NCBI GenBank assembly: GCA_003116975.1
Contig: BGKB01000018.1
Coordinates: forward strand, 558,001 to 622,000
Source: Aurantiochytrium sp. KH105
Lineage: Eukaryota > Sar > Bigyra > Thraustochytrida > Thraustochytriidae
DNA: 64,000 nt
Direction: 5' to 3'
Positions 1 to 15,000 of the stretch are shown in pieces. Every line of letters starts with the position of its first letter. Positions within the stretch are counted from its first letter, which is position 1. A program made the translations under genes and the position numbers. Under the pieces are notes generated by a model. It had not been told where the DNA came from and ran no database searches. It worked only from the letters and a program-made list of their open reading frames with translations.

Positions 1-3000
1 TGCACTGTGCACAACTGACGCTGTTCCATATCCCAGAGAGTTGCGAGGAGTCACGCGAAAGTAGTACGTGGTTCCAGCTTGGAGGCCCGTCACCGTCAGC
101 GAAAGCTCATCACCAGGCGTGGCCTCGTCTCGGTATGGTGAGCCATCCATACCGTCGCCATCCGAGCTCGAGCTGCCGAAAGAAAGCGGCTTTCCATCAA
201 CAGATGCAAAGCTCGGGCTGATGTCCCATTCCACGCGATATCTTGTGTTGGGAACGTTGTTTGCAACACTTCCAGACTCCCACGTAATGGTAAGCGAGGA
301 GTCGGAGAATGAGTTCTGCCCATTAAAAGCTTCATTGGAAAGAGCCACGTTCGCGACAACTTCGGGAAGAGCCCGAGTGAGAATCTGCGAGGCCTCGCAA
401 GCTTCGAGTCCGATCTCGCAAAATGCCGTCGCCTCCTCTGCAGTGGCGCTATCGCCCTGATCGTTCACCGCGAAAACCCTCACAAAATGCTCGGTACTAT
501 CGGTAAGGCCGGTAATGGTCGTGCTAAAGAGCGACAGTCCGTCGTCGCCAGTGGAAATTGCCACATTTTCGGTTGCCGCAAGCACACTGAAGTCAGAGGA
601 CTCGCTAATTTCGACACGGTACGAGCTCACTCGGGCTCCGTTCGTTGTTGCCGGCGGAACCCACTCAATGTAGAGAGCGGTTGCATCATCTGCCACGGAG
701 CGGGCTCGAACCGACTGTGGTGGCTCAGAAGGCGCTCGCGGGACAAGGAGCGCCGGGCTCGCGAGTGTCTCAAGACCAACTCCTACGCTATTGATCGCGT
801 GGACCCGAAGATGGTATGACGTTCCAGGCGTGAAAGCCCCGCCATTCAAAGTCGTGCCGACGACCACTTGCGGGTCCGTAAGGCCGGTTCCACTGAAAGC
901 AACGCAGCTCGACGAGTCAGTAGAATGCACTAGCTCTGGAATGTCCGCATCTGAGCTGGAAAAGGTAATCCGATACAAAAAGCCGTTGCCAGGGCTTGTA
1001 ATCGTCTCTCGTGAGACGGTCACACCGCTTGAGATAATGTCCAAAGCTGATTTCATATCTGCACTCGTGACGTCGTGATCGATGCAGGCAGATGTCTGAG
1101 CGCCAAGACCGAGCTTGAATCCGCCGGCCGTAATGCTTCCCTCGCCGGCAAAGACCATCACAGTCTGGACTTCGGCACCGAGGGTATCCATGATGCATGC
1201 ACCCGAGCTACAATCGTTGTACCCGTTGTCACCGGTGATGGTGGACGCATCATACGTTCCAAGCGGTGACGTACCAGCAATAGAATCAAAGCTGGAAGTG
1301 ACATCCCACTCAAACCTGTATGCAGTAATCGAAGCCCCTCCATCGGTGGTGGGGTACATGAGCTCGTTGTGAACAGGTGCGTCGTATTCGACATGAATAT
1401 GACCCGGAACATCTGCTGCGCTTACTGCGATTGAAAAACTCGCGGGCCGAGGAGGCAGCTGCGCAGCGGGCTGTGCTGTTGCCGGAGCGCTCCGAATCCA
1501 AGTCCCCAAACCGTTTGCATTATAAGCTGCGACACGCACATAATAGGTTGCGCCTGCGGTCAGGGATGATATTTTCAACTGGGAAGTCCCTGCAGCAGTA
1601 AAACTGAGTCGACAGTTTTCGGTACCTGTGCAGGCATTCACATCCACGAGACAACACGTTGAGGTGGAGAGAACAGAAGACGTCGAGGTCACAAAGTCAT
1701 ACTCGTTGGCCCACTCCACAAGAAAATGGGTCGGCTGCGAACCTCCCGTGTGAGACGGCATCTTCCATGAAATGCCGAGGGAATCGTCGCTCACCACGGT
1801 GAGGGTGGGCAGTAGCGGCTCAGTTGGCGCGCGTTGGCCTGTTTGCACCGTTTCCTGCGAGGTACGGCCTTCAACTACCGTGGCATCAGCAATAGTTCCG
1901 CTCTGGTCAATCCCCGAAACAGTAGATGTGCACTGAGCCAAATTTCCAAGGCTAGCAGGGAAACTCACGGTCCAGCGAAGACCATAGGTGATTCCAGAGT
2001 CAACGGAGTCGACATCGAGCACGCTCACGCGAGGATGTGCATGTTTGAAAGTGTCCAGCGCCGCTAAAGCGTCCGCAACGTCCGCAGCAGTGGCGACGTG
2101 GTCAAGACCCACTGTCGTATCACCACTGCAATCGATGGTGAACTGTCCCGTGGTGGTCGTACCGGAAGCGGTAAGTGTGAAAGTCTGAATTTCGCCAGCA
2201 TCGTGCACCGCAAGGCCCGCTGCAGGCTCACTGTACCCATCACCGTTGTATGCGAGAACACGGACATAGTAAGGCAAAGAAGTCGAGAGCCCTGTTACCA
2301 CCGTTGAGGTTGTATTTCCATCAACCGTGATTTTACGAGCACTTGCACCAAACGACACGCTCGTGTCCACCTGAACGACATAATTTTGAAGTTGCAAGCC
2401 GCCATCATGCGCAGGCGGGTCCCACGCAATGCCGAGCTCGCTCCCAGCTAAGACGCGGACCAAGACGTTCTGCGGCGACGAAGGTGCCACTGGCGAGGGG
2501 GAAACGAGAAGTGGGGCGATAGTCGTAGCCTCTTGAGAAGTAGAGTCGTATGACTGTGCTGAGATACGGAGATAGTAGCCGACCCCGTCCGCCAAGCCAT
2601 AGATAATGGTACGAGTGGGCAGCTCGCCGCCCACCTCAACAATCTCGCTACGCACGCACGGTTTCGTGCCCGTCAATTGGCCATGGCATGCAAAGAGATG
2701 AGCGTCACTTCCGTCTGCTCGCGTAGAAACAAGCAGGTTGGGTTGCGCAATCATTGCGCCAGTGAATCGAATTGTCCATTCAAAGCCAGCATCAGAATTG
2801 ACGGATCCCGTGTGCTGTGTCAGAGTAACACGCGTGACCTCAACCTCGTCGATAGCAGTCAAGTCCTCCAGTCGCGATTTGAGAACAGCTTCACTGGCAT
2901 CAAACGGGATGTCTGCGGAAACCTCGCCATGCAACGAAACACGGAAAGACCCACCAAGGTCATCGGCGCCAGATGTGACAACGCGAATACGCTGCTCATT

Positions 3001-6000
3001 TGCACTGCGTCCAAGAAGCATCGATCCGAGCGGAAGCACAGTGATTCCAATAGTTCCCTGATCGAAGGCAGGAATTGTTCCCGCAACAGCACGATCGACC
3101 GAAACGAGAGCATTCGTCCCAACGAGACCACCGGCATTCCCGCTCATGAGAGGCATGCCACCAACATTGGAAACGAACGTAACACTCCAGCTGAAGGCAC
3201 CGGCTCCGAGAGACTCACGGGTGACCGAAACTGTACCGACCGAGGACAGCGCCTCCAGCACGGCCTGCATTTCGGTCGAAGATGCATCATAGGGGATAGG
3301 TGTTGTCGTCGATGTCCCGAGCGATAGCGTGAAGGTTCCTTCAGATTCGGTCGACGACGACGACACAATCTGAACCTCCTTTGCAGCAGCGTTTGTGTCC
3401 CACTCGACTACAAGCTGCTCCGTCGAAGCTGCAACACTCCGAGGAGGTGCAGCCCAGCTGAATTCAAGGGCATCAGGCCCAAGAGCTTTGGCCGCGAGAT
3501 CGTTAAACTCTGTGAACGGAGCATGCACGAGAGTCGAAGCCGGCAGGGCATACGCTGAGGGGCCGTAGGTATGGCCCACGCCGTTCCAAGCCGATACACG
3601 CACATGGTAGCGGGCACCACGAATCAAATCACTCGGCAGTGTGAACGAGTATGCGGTCCCAGACCCGAGCGAAGCAATGTCGACTTCAGCCACGTCCTTT
3701 TGGCTCGAGTCCATGCTCGGAAGACGACCTGTCTCGACTTCAGATACAGTCAGTGTTGGGTTTGTCCCCTGGACATTCTCGTGGTGAGGCGTGAGAGGTG
3801 GTTGGTCGCCAAGACTCGTGAGGAAAATAATCGTCCAGGTGAAGCCATTATCAACCGTCTCGCGGTGAACGCGAACCTCACCGACGGCTGGAATAGTCTC
3901 GAGAGATGCCCGCAACGCCTCCGGGGAAGCATCGAACGGAATTGAGCCGGTTCCGCGCCCAGCAAAAGAGAGGTAAAAGGTGCCACCAAGATCATCTGCG
4001 TCCGCGTTGATAGTAACGCTCTGCTTTGCAAATCCGTCAAGGCCAATGACCGAGGTTGCGACATCAACTTGCGCATCCGCCCCGGAAAGCGTTCCACCGG
4101 AGCCTGATGAAGAGTAGGTGCTCCCGTCATCGACAGAAACTTCAAGCTCGTACGCATCTCCGTGTGCTTCGCCGAAAGTGATCAGCCAAACATAGCCTTT
4201 GTTCTCCGTCGCCTGAATCGAATCGTCCACGCGCTTGCGGCGGGTGACGTGAATGTCATTAGCAATCGTTGGCAGCTCGCGAAGGGCGTCCTCAAGGTCT
4301 TGAGCGCTGATATCGTGCGCAAGGCTCCCTGTCGCGTGCTCTCGGTAGCGGAGTACAAAGTGTCCGCTGAGTGCATTCGTCGTAGAAGTCGTGATCGTTT
4401 GAACTTCCCTCAAGCTGTAAGGTACCGCGTCAGTCGCGCCATGATCGACTGCGTGCTGGCCCAGGACGTCCCATTCGATCTTGTACTTTGTGATCGACTC
4501 GCCACCATCATTTTCAGGTGCCGCAAAGCGAACGCTAAGTGTGCCATCGGCATTCGAGTCAACGGCGACACCGGTTGGGGCATGAGGCTGAGTGCACGGC
4601 TTGGCGAAAGCTGGCACCGTCGGAGTGCCCCGAACAGAATACCCAAATGAGTTGTAGGCGAAAACTCGAACGTAAATGTCCACACCTTGAGGAAGAGAGT
4701 TGATAATGTAGGAGCAAGGCGACGACTGGCACTCAGACGCAAGTGACTTGGCCACCTCGTGATATCCCTTTCCGGAGGAGGCGTCCGAAGCAAAGTCAGA
4801 CCGAACATCCCACTCAATCTTGTACTTGGTAATGAGATCCGCACCATCACTTTCCGGTGCATTCCAGTATACTTTGAGAGCGCTCGCGGATTGCACTGCA
4901 AGCTGCGCGTCCTGCACGACGTCTGGTTTTTGCCGGGGTGGAGCCGCTGACAATGGTGTGGAAGTCTGCGGTGCGCTCCAGCAGCGATCGTTCCCGGTGC
5001 TCACCCGTGCAAAGTAAGAGGTTCCGGCCGAAAGTCCTGTAATTACGAACTCAGTAGTCGACGCAGAAAGCTCTACGGCGCCATACTCTCCGGGGAGAAC
5101 TCCCAGAGTCACGCTTGTGCTTGATGACAAGGTTCCCAAAGTGGAGACTCGAGCGGCATCAAGCACGATCTCTGGTTTTGCGCCCATGTCAGCATCAAGC
5201 ACGACTGTCCATGAAAAACCATTCGTTTCGGCAGAACGAGAAACGGAGACAGACCGCAAGCCACAAAGACTATCAAGAGCGGCCTTCATGTCTTCCGCCG
5301 AGATATCCCATGGGAGCGCGTCCGTCTCCTCGTCTTCGTACGAAAGGGTAAAACTCCCAGAAATGGCACTCGTACTGTCCACAGTGATAGTTTGCGTCTG
5401 TAGCGTCGCAGCCGGCAGCGTGTACCATTCGAGAAGGTAGCCCGAGGGAGAAGACCCGACCGCGTCGAGTGGTGCCGACCAGGAGACCTGCAGAGACTGA
5501 ACAGCATCAGCAATGCGGAGAGAGCCACCAGAGGATCCTGCCGATGCAGGAATTGTCGAGAGGATAACGTTGCCATCGGCAATTGCATCAAGCGCGCGCC
5601 TAGGAGCATGCGAGGTGGGAATCGCGAGTGATCCAGTTGCATCGGCGGTTTCGTAAGGTCCGGTACCTTCAGAGTTGCCCGCGGCCACTCGAACAACATA
5701 TGTCTGTCCTGGAATGAGATCCGCAATCGTGTATTCAAATGAAGCAACGCCCAGGGTACTCTGGAAAGCGGAAGGGGTATCCACAACGCTCTGTGTCCAG
5801 TGATCGAGTTCTGCGTCACTCGTTGTCGCCCAGTTCACAGAGTACGAATCTACACTGGCGCCGTTATCGTCCGTCGGAGCATCCCAGTAGACCTTGAGGC
5901 GTGTCGCGCTACCGGCAACCAAGCGTGTCAATACTTGAGCGGGTGCCTCGGGAACTGCGCGAGGCGTCTCCACAACGGGTGTGGCCCGAGGACCATAGTC

Positions 6001-9000
6001 AAGACCATTCTCAGAATTTCCGGTATATGCTGCCACGCTGACCGAATAGGCTGTTCCAGAAGTCAATGAGGTAATCTCCAGCTGATACGGATCAGTGATG
6101 TCACTCAGGTCAAGACTCTCGTGCGCATTTGTAATCTCCGTCGATACGAGGTCTAATGGAGCAATTCCAATTGTACTCGAAATGAGCGATGCACTTCCAG
6201 TACTAAACGTGTCCGAGTCAATGGAAAGTGAGCTTGTCGCGTCACCTGGATACTCTTCAAAACCAATTGCAAAGTCGACGTCCGAGCCACTCAAGGATTT
6301 ACTAACGCTTACGAGACCAACTCCACGAAGAGCTTCAAGAGCAGCCTTGAGCTCCCATGCGTCGAGATCGTAAGGAAGAGCGGGAGACACATGCGCGCCA
6401 AAGGCCAGCTTAAAGGTGCCATCAGAGACCGACGAAAGACGCAATGTCAATTCTGTAGGCGTGTTCGAAGCAGACCACCACGTCACCTTGTACTTGGTGA
6501 TGGAAGCACCGCCGTCATTAAGAGGAGGAAACCACGAAAGGAGAAGCGTTTCATCGTCTACAACGCTGAGCGAAAGACTTGTTGGTACAGTGGGCGGCAC
6601 CGCACGCGGCGACACGGCAAATGGGCTTCCGCTGAGTGGCTCTGTCGAATGGTAAAGCGCCGTTGCTGGAATAATTTGAAGTGGCTGCGCTCCCGATCGC
6701 CACAAGAGCTTGCAGACGGCATCGTCAACATTCTCTCTGAATTCCAGCTTAATCGTGACGAGTCGACCGGCAACGAGAGCGCTTGACGTCTGACCAACGA
6801 ACTCATTGACTTCGCCTGAGCCTGCCTGGGTCTCAAACTCATCAATGAGGAGCTCGTCATCCACCCAGAGTCGAGCACCATCGTTGGCCTGCACAACAAA
6901 TTCATAGACCTCATCAAAGCGCGGCTCGACAAAGCCAGACCAGCGCACAGAAATGTAATCGCGACCCGTGTCCGTGATGAAGGTATCCCATTCAAAGTCG
7001 ATAGTGCTGTCAACGCGCACCTGGACAGGCGTATCAAAGAGCCAGCGATTGTTGTAGTACTGTCCCGTGAGACCACCAACATTGCCGCGGCTCACTTCAA
7101 GCGAGTACGAGCCTTCCCGAGGCACCTGGTACGAAGCATCGTAGATGCCACTTGCGCCAGAATAAGATACATCGCCAGAAACAATAGTCGGCCCAATTAG
7201 CTCCACGATAAAGTCTTCGCCCTGGGCGCCGGCAACAGTCCCCGCGGGACAGATGCTTTGAACATCGACGCGCACAGACTCCCCGGTCAAGAGATGGGGT
7301 TCACCGTATAGAAGGGGCTCACTGCCATCCTCACCACTGAAGCTAGTTGAAGAAAAGGTAATCGTGTAAGTCTGCGCGCTGAGAGTCACAGCAACTGCGT
7401 AGATGTTGTCGAGAGCTTCGAGAGCAGCCTTCACGACCGCACTCGAGGCGTCATATGGCAGATCCTCCGTCACCTCTTCTTCGTAATGAAGTCTGAAGCT
7501 GCCACCAAGCGTAGAAGAGCTCACAAGAGTCACAGTCTGGATAAAGTTGCTCTCGCAAGCAGATACCGAGGCCTCAAGGTTGGTTCCGCTCAAAGCTGAG
7601 GCATCGAGCTCGAGTGCCTCAAGATCGCCAAGCTCCGTGTCGAAAGTGACATGGAAAATAGAACCCACAGACGAGCTTGTGGCGATCTCCACAGACAATC
7701 CAAATGCACTGTCGCCACGCCAGCTCTGCGCAAAGTGGACCGAGCTCGAGTCGATCGCGGACACTAGATAGAGCTCATCATCCCCGGGGATGCGAAGAAG
7801 ATCTCCTTGGCTGATATCCCCGCTCAGATCCGCGCTCGTCGCTGCGGCTGTGCTACCTGCCACGACGTCAAGAGTTCCTGTCGCCACGGCGTTGAGAGTC
7901 TCACTTTCAAGAGTGCGAGCGACACTCACTGCACCAATCGACGACAAACTCTCCAGAGCACCTTCCAACGAGCTTGCGTCGACCTGCGTTGCAGAAAGAG
8001 CAGATGTTTGTTCGCCACGAAAAGAGAGCTTAAAGGTTCCCGAGAGACCACTGCTGGCATAGACATTCACCCGTTGAACCTCTGCTGCAGGGCCAGTGAA
8101 GATACGGTTGCTGTATCGATCGCGAGACTCGATCTGGAAAGTTGCAAGACGCTCAAAGAGGCCTGTGTCGAGACCAGAAGGACACTCCTCCGCAAAGACC
8201 GGGCAAAGATCAGATGGAGCAGAGTCAACAGGTGTCGAGTGCTCTGCGCTCAGAGTCGTGGGCGACACGACGAGCTCGTCAAATGGAGCAAAGCCCGATG
8301 TGTCTGTTGCAATCGTGATTGTCACATCATCTACCCCGTTCGAAGTCAGCGTGTGAGTATAACTCAACTCGGGGAGCTTGCCGTAGGCAAGCGCACTCAC
8401 TGCAGCGCCTGTATCATCTTCCGCAATAAAGGTAATCTCCCAAGCATAGTTGTTCGGTCCACTCAATGTCTCAGCCACATCGACGCGCTGAACGGTATGA
8501 AGTGCGTTCAAGGCAGTCGAGAGAGTTGAAGCATCAACGCTGTCAATGTCAAGCGCACCCGTGGATTCTCCATTGAAAATGAGCTCGAAATTGCCGGTAA
8601 GGTCGTCACTTCCCGCAATCGAAACCGTTTGGACCTCACGGACAAGTGGTGCTCGCGCCGTCTTGATGTGTGCGGCTTCTCCCTTGACCTCTTCAGACAC
8701 TGAGATTGATGCCGATCCGCTTGTTGACGCAAGAGATGACTCCACAACGGATAGAGGCTCAATATCTCCGGCAAAACTTGCAAAGGTGATATCAAAATCA
8801 AATCCTGTCGAGGTCGCGGTACGCGAGACCTGGATACCGCCAAGGTGCTGTGCAGTAAGCAGTCCGGTCGAAGCCAAATGCGAGGAAACAAGAGAAGTGC
8901 GCAACGCCCGCGCGAGATCAGCGGCGCTCGTATCCCATGCGAGAGCAGAGGTCACACGCTCTCCGTCGAAAGACAGCTTGAACGAGCCACTTCGGTCAGT

Positions 9001-12000
9001 CTCATCACTGAACGCAATGCTGACGCGTTGTTCCTCGAGAACAATGCCCATGAGAACAGCCACGTTGTACGATCCTGCAATAGTCGGCAGAAAGGTGAAC
9101 TGATACAAGCCGTCACGGATATACTCCATGTTTGCGTGGAGAATCTTTTCGTTCTCACCACGCGCGGCGTCAGGAAGCCGCGCCGTCGCAGTCAGCAGGC
9201 TCTGCGCCTGAGACTCGAGACGGTTGTTACCCGCGGCGTCCTTGACCTGAACGTGAAATGTTGACAACACACCCGCTTCTCCGAGCATGAGACCTTTGCC
9301 AAAGCCGAGAGTCATGCCAGAATCTGCGGCAGCAGGGACAACTTCCGCACGAAAGGGCGATCCGGCGATGTGAGACTTGCTTGTTCCAGGCACAGTCTCC
9401 TCTACAACAAGAGCCGCTGCGCCTCCTGTGAGCTCGGATTCAGGCACGAAAGGGGCGACATTGCCATCGTCGATCGCAAAGGTGACCGCCCAGGAATACT
9501 CACCAAATGATCCCGGGCCCGTACGGCTGACGCTGACAGTACCAAGTGCTGCAAAACTGTCCTGAATTGCAGTCTCGAGGTCTGCAGAAGACACGTCATG
9601 GCTCAGCCAGCCAGTCTTGCTGCCATCGTATTCGAGCCGGAAGTCACCCCCAATCGTTGAGGTTGCTGATGACGTAATTGTCTGTACTTCAGCAACGGCA
9701 GAAAGCTCAACGCTAATCTCGTATGTGCCGCGAATAACCGGGTCGTATTCGACGACGTACGAGCCCGTGTCGGGGCCAACACGATACACTGCAGCCCCTG
9801 TGACTCCAAGTCCTCGCCGAGGCGAGGTCGCGGGCACTGCTGATGCGTCAAGTGTACCAGTCAAGGCTACAGTATAGCGCTCACCCCCGATGACAAAGTT
9901 GTCACCACGCGCGAGAGTCAAAGATGACGATGTCTGCAGAACAGAGTCGCCAGCGTTCATTGTTCCACACGCACTGCAGAGCTCAACCCAGTCATCCGCA
10001 ACGATGACTGGGGAAAGAGCGATGGGCGACCCACTTGTGACCTCGTCGACACGGCCCTCAAGTGCCCAGCCGTCAACGCCAATAATGGTGACTTCAAAGG
10101 GAGAAGTATCTGAAGCATCATGAAACCGAAGGTTGTTTGTCGAATCGCGAGGGAAAACAACGAAGCTACTCCGAACATTCGACACACCGGTGATCAAGCC
10201 ATCTCCCGTCGCGGTTGTAGTCAACGCGTCGATATCCCCAGGATAGATGAAGACCTCCGCCGGGGAGTCGCGCAGGTGCCTTTCATAGAGGAAATTCTCT
10301 GTAGGCACGGGCACGGCAGCTTCGCCCGCAGCCCGCATGGCAGGTGTGCGCCAGAGCAGCCGCACGTGAGAGGCACCGTCACTCTGAGCGTATTCGACGC
10401 GAATGGGAAGGGTTGTAGTACCCTCGAGCGTATCCACAACTGCCGACACACGACTTGCGCCGGAGGCGTCGGACCATTTGTCGATGACAATCCTGTCGTC
10501 AGCATAGACCCGTGCGCGCGCATCGGACTCAATCACGAACTCATAAGCGCCGGACTCTTCGCAAAGCAAAAATCCTTCCCAGCGCACAGAGAAAAAGTCA
10601 GCTGCAAAGCCTTCCATCGGTGCCTGCGTGGTCCAATCGAAATTGACTTGTGCGTCAACGCGCGTTGATGTGCAGCTATCGAGAAGAAGGCCAGGACAGT
10701 GCAAGGCTGCCTCCTGGTGCAGAGCAATTTCAGCCGAAGAAATGAGGTCCGCAGTCACAGGTTCCGTGAGATCCTCACGAAGAAAGTATGTTGCAAGTAG
10801 ACCACCTTGCGTTCGCTGCTTTAGCTCCAAGGAATATGTGCCCGCCAGCGTTGGCTCATATGTGACAGTGTACACGCCATCGGTATTAGGCTCATCGCTC
10901 GATACTGTAGCGGGAATGACAATTGCAGAAGTTGTGCTGTGACCCGAAAGCTTGTGCGCGCGGCCAACCAGCTGAGCCGTGAGAACATCTGGATAGACCA
11001 GAGGACCATCGAGTTCATTGCCAAACTGATCAAATGCCTGGATCGTAAAGGTTTCTGTCACACCCTCGGTTGCAATCGTCCGCGCATCGTGCGTGGATGT
11101 GTGGGGATGCGATCGAGCAGGATAAACAAGCACGCCACTGTCCAGGTTCGTCTTAACGTCCCCGCCTGCGACCTGCACTGAGATCTCGTATTCGCCCTTG
11201 AGAGCTGGCACGTACGAAACGCGATAGAGCGCGTCTCCAAGCGCAGATGTGGAGACGGTACCTCTGACGCGCTCCACCACAGAGACAGAAGCACTGCCTC
11301 CCGCGAGAAGGTCGTCCTCATAGGGTAGAGTTTCCATCACGCCTCCAGGAAAGCGTGACATTGCCAGTTCCACCTCGCAATTAGAGCCACACACATATGT
11401 GCATGATACATCAAAGGTAGCCGTAATCGAAAGACTCAGCGGTCCTGAGGCAAACGCATTATCGAGAATCGTTTGCAGCTGTGTTTGAGTGCTAGTAGCC
11501 GGAATTTCGGCTGTATTCGTACCGAGAAGACGAAGGATGAAAGATCCGCTCGAGGCATCGCACGTGAGAACCTGAACCTCGCTCGACTGCGAGGCGATAC
11601 TGTGAGCGTAAGGTGCCGCCTTTCGAGTAAGCAACACCTCAATGTCCCCGGAATCATCAAAGACAGCACGTTTGTTTCCAGCAAGACCTGAAACAGTTCG
11701 CTGCACATAAACGCGAGGGGCAAGCTGACCGTTATCTGACGTCGTGAGACCGCTCGCGTCTCCGACCAAAAGCGGTTGGGATGCACCTACGTGAGGACCC
11801 GGAATATCGAAAAGGACAGTCCACATAGACCCGAGAGGGTTCCCTGTGACGTCATCATATCCATAGTCATCTCGCGTGACAGAAACCGTGTCGATCGTGG
11901 AAAGAGCTTCAAGTGCTGCCTTGACATCAGAATCCGATGCAAAGACGTCCAGATTCGTGGTCGTTTCACCGTCAAAAGACAACGTGAATGAACCCGAAGC

Positions 12001-15000
12001 CGGCGAGACGCCCTTGATAAGCTCTCGGATCGTGATGGAGCCACCGCTCACCGCGGTATCCTCTGTGTATGAGACCAGCCCATTAACATCTTGCACAGTT
12101 TCTTGGAAAGTGATCCAAACCAGCGGAGGCGTGGCTTGGCATAAAGTTGTCGATGTCACATCGGACCCGTCTGAGATACTCACAGAAACAGCCCCGCTAG
12201 AGATCTCATCGAATCCATTCTGCAGAGCCCCCACAGTTGCACTGGAGAGATCAATGGAAGACGAAGTTCCGGTGTATCCCGGAAGTGACAGAGTAATTCC
12301 GCCACTTGTGGCATCGCACGAGAACTCCTGGACCTCTGCGCGTGCATTGGTGGCTCCCTTCACGGTTTCTCCAATGTTGATGGTCATGGAAGCATCCCAA
12401 CCTTCGAGAGCGACGTCCGGAAGATCACCCGTGGGGGAAACGAAAGTAATAACGATATTTTCCGATGTACCAGAGGCGCATGCCGTGGTCTGCACACCCC
12501 CAATCGTAACGGTGACATCTCCAATCGCGGAAGATGCTTCGATCGCACTTTCGATCGACGCTTCATCGTCATTGTAGTTAATGGGGCCAGTGCTGTAACC
12601 ATACAAACTTAATGTAAAAGTACCGGCCGTGCCGACACAGTTGATATAAATCTCCTCGCTTGTCTCGGAAACGATCTCCGCGTCAACGAAGATAACTTGC
12701 TCCTCGAATCGAGGGCTGTCCCGAACGAGCACATCAAACGAAAACACTTCACCAGCCACACCACTGTTCAGAACGGTCTCTGAACACGAGGAATCCGAGT
12801 AGTCCGCAACGCCTTCAGAAACAGTGAGAGCAAAGGGGCTTCCCTCAATATCAAGCCCGCTCTTGGCGCCGCGAACATAGAGATCTGCCTCACCAGCAAG
12901 CCAGTACACGTAGCTGATCGGATATGTCCCGGTAGTTGCGAGGGTTGAAAGAGATGCGGCAACACCTGTTCCACCAAGATTTGTGTCTGTGGCGCTGAGC
13001 ATGGATGGAGTCCACTGGTCGAGGTGAGAAGTGAAGGTGATGGCCCACTCGAATCCGACTCCGGTTCCCGTCGTTGCGCGCTCCACGAGTACCGTGCGAC
13101 GGGTGCCGGCAATTTCCTCGCCAATCCCGTCACCCGAAGAATAATCGTACTCGACCCAGAGGGTTTCGAGAGCAACGCGAAGAGTCGAGGCAGAGACGTC
13201 GTGCGGGAGAGCGCGAGTGGTTCGATCACCCCAAGTCAGCGTAAAACTGCCTGTAACGGAGCCGCTATCCGCCCCGACGCGAAGTGTAATCACCGCAGAG
13301 GACGACACAACTTCTTCGGGGCCATCCGCGGACTTGACAGAGACCACAAAGGTGTCAAGATCGCCATCAGCTGTGATGTCAATACCAGTCCCGTCGCGCG
13401 CGTTCGAGAAAGCGTCACGAGCGAAGACTTGGAAGCTTGCCGTAGACCCAGAGGTGGCCGCCATGAGTCCCGAACCAGACGCGATCGAGCTCGGCGCATG
13501 GAGCTCAGCATGTTGACAAACAACCTGGGGTACGGTGAAGGTACCATCGGTAAGAATGATTTGGTCCTTGTATGTCGCAAGCACCTCGTAAGTCCCCGCG
13601 TCTCGAAGCGTGTAGGTGACATGATAGGTTCCGTCAGCATTGTCGACAATATTGGCAAAGATTTCGCGTCCCGCGATGCCACCAGTGCCAACCAGTTTGA
13701 CCTTGATGTCCGCCAGCTCGCCGCCTTCCGATTGCAGGTTTCCGTACGTGTCCTTTGTGGTGATCGTAAAGGTCGAAACACGTCCCGCGACAGCAGCGCT
13801 CAGTCCGCTGCCTGCAGCATCCGTGGTCTCATGAGACGTTGGACCAGGGCTTACCACGACCTGAAAGGGAGAGCACTTGTCTGCGGCGCCAAGACCACAA
13901 TAAATGTGGGTTCCGCTCTTGGTAGTGACCGACACCATGTAAGTACCGGCAATCATGGCCGTGTAGCGGCCGAAAAACTTGCCACTACCCACGTATTCCG
14001 GGGATACAGTGAGAATCTCAGGGCCAACAAGAGTAACCTCAAAGGGATCTTCACCAGTCTCATCGTTTGTGAGACGATCATTGCCGCTGTTGTCCCTGCT
14101 CTGAATCTCAAAAGTAGTTTCGATGCCCGCTGCGACACCCGAAGGCTCGAGACCTGGGCCCCATGCCGTCGAGTACGGATAATCGGCAGCGCCAGGAACC
14201 ACAGACACGGCGAACGGAGATCCTTGAATGTGTTCGGCACGAAACAAGCGCGTTCGAGGAATCACCTGGCGAGCAACGCTGTAGGAAGACCACTGAAGAC
14301 GAATCGAAGCGACGCCGGTCAGTTCCTTGAACTCAAGACGCACGTCATGATAGTTGCCAGCAAGAAGCGGTACATGCGTGGCTCGAAATTCGTTGGTTTC
14401 GTCCTCGGTGCGTGCGCTAGTGTCCCAGGCGTCGATGACAAGTTCGTGATCGATCCAGAGACGGGCGCCGTCGTGGACAAGCACATAGAACGTAAAGTTC
14501 TCGGAGCTTGGCGCGAGGACCTTGCCTTGCCAGCGAGCCGACACGTAGTCACGGCCATAAGGAGTAATGACGCCGTCCCCCCAGTCGAAATCAACGTGAG
14601 CGTCAACTCGCGACATGCTGGGTACTCCGGAAAGCCATTGGTTGTCAAAATAATCCGCAGCCAGGCCGCCACGTGTGAGCTGGCGAACGCTCAACGCATA
14701 GCTGCCCGTATGCTCTGGCGTGTACGTTCCAGTGTACGAAGGCAGGCCAGGATTTTTTTCCTCAACAAGCAAAGCTGGGTCTGATCCACTGAGAGCTGCC
14801 ACGGAACCCGCAATCTCCTCGGAAATGAGCTTGTCCGGGGTGGTTCCAGTAATGCCCTCGAGATCGACTGAGAGGTCCTCAAGGTTGCCGAGGTCGTTGT
14901 GGAAGGTGATGAGCCATCTGTAGCGACCAAAGCCAGGAGACAGGGGTCCTTCACGAGCCACCGAGACAGAGGTACCAGCCAGCGCGGACATGTCCTCAAG

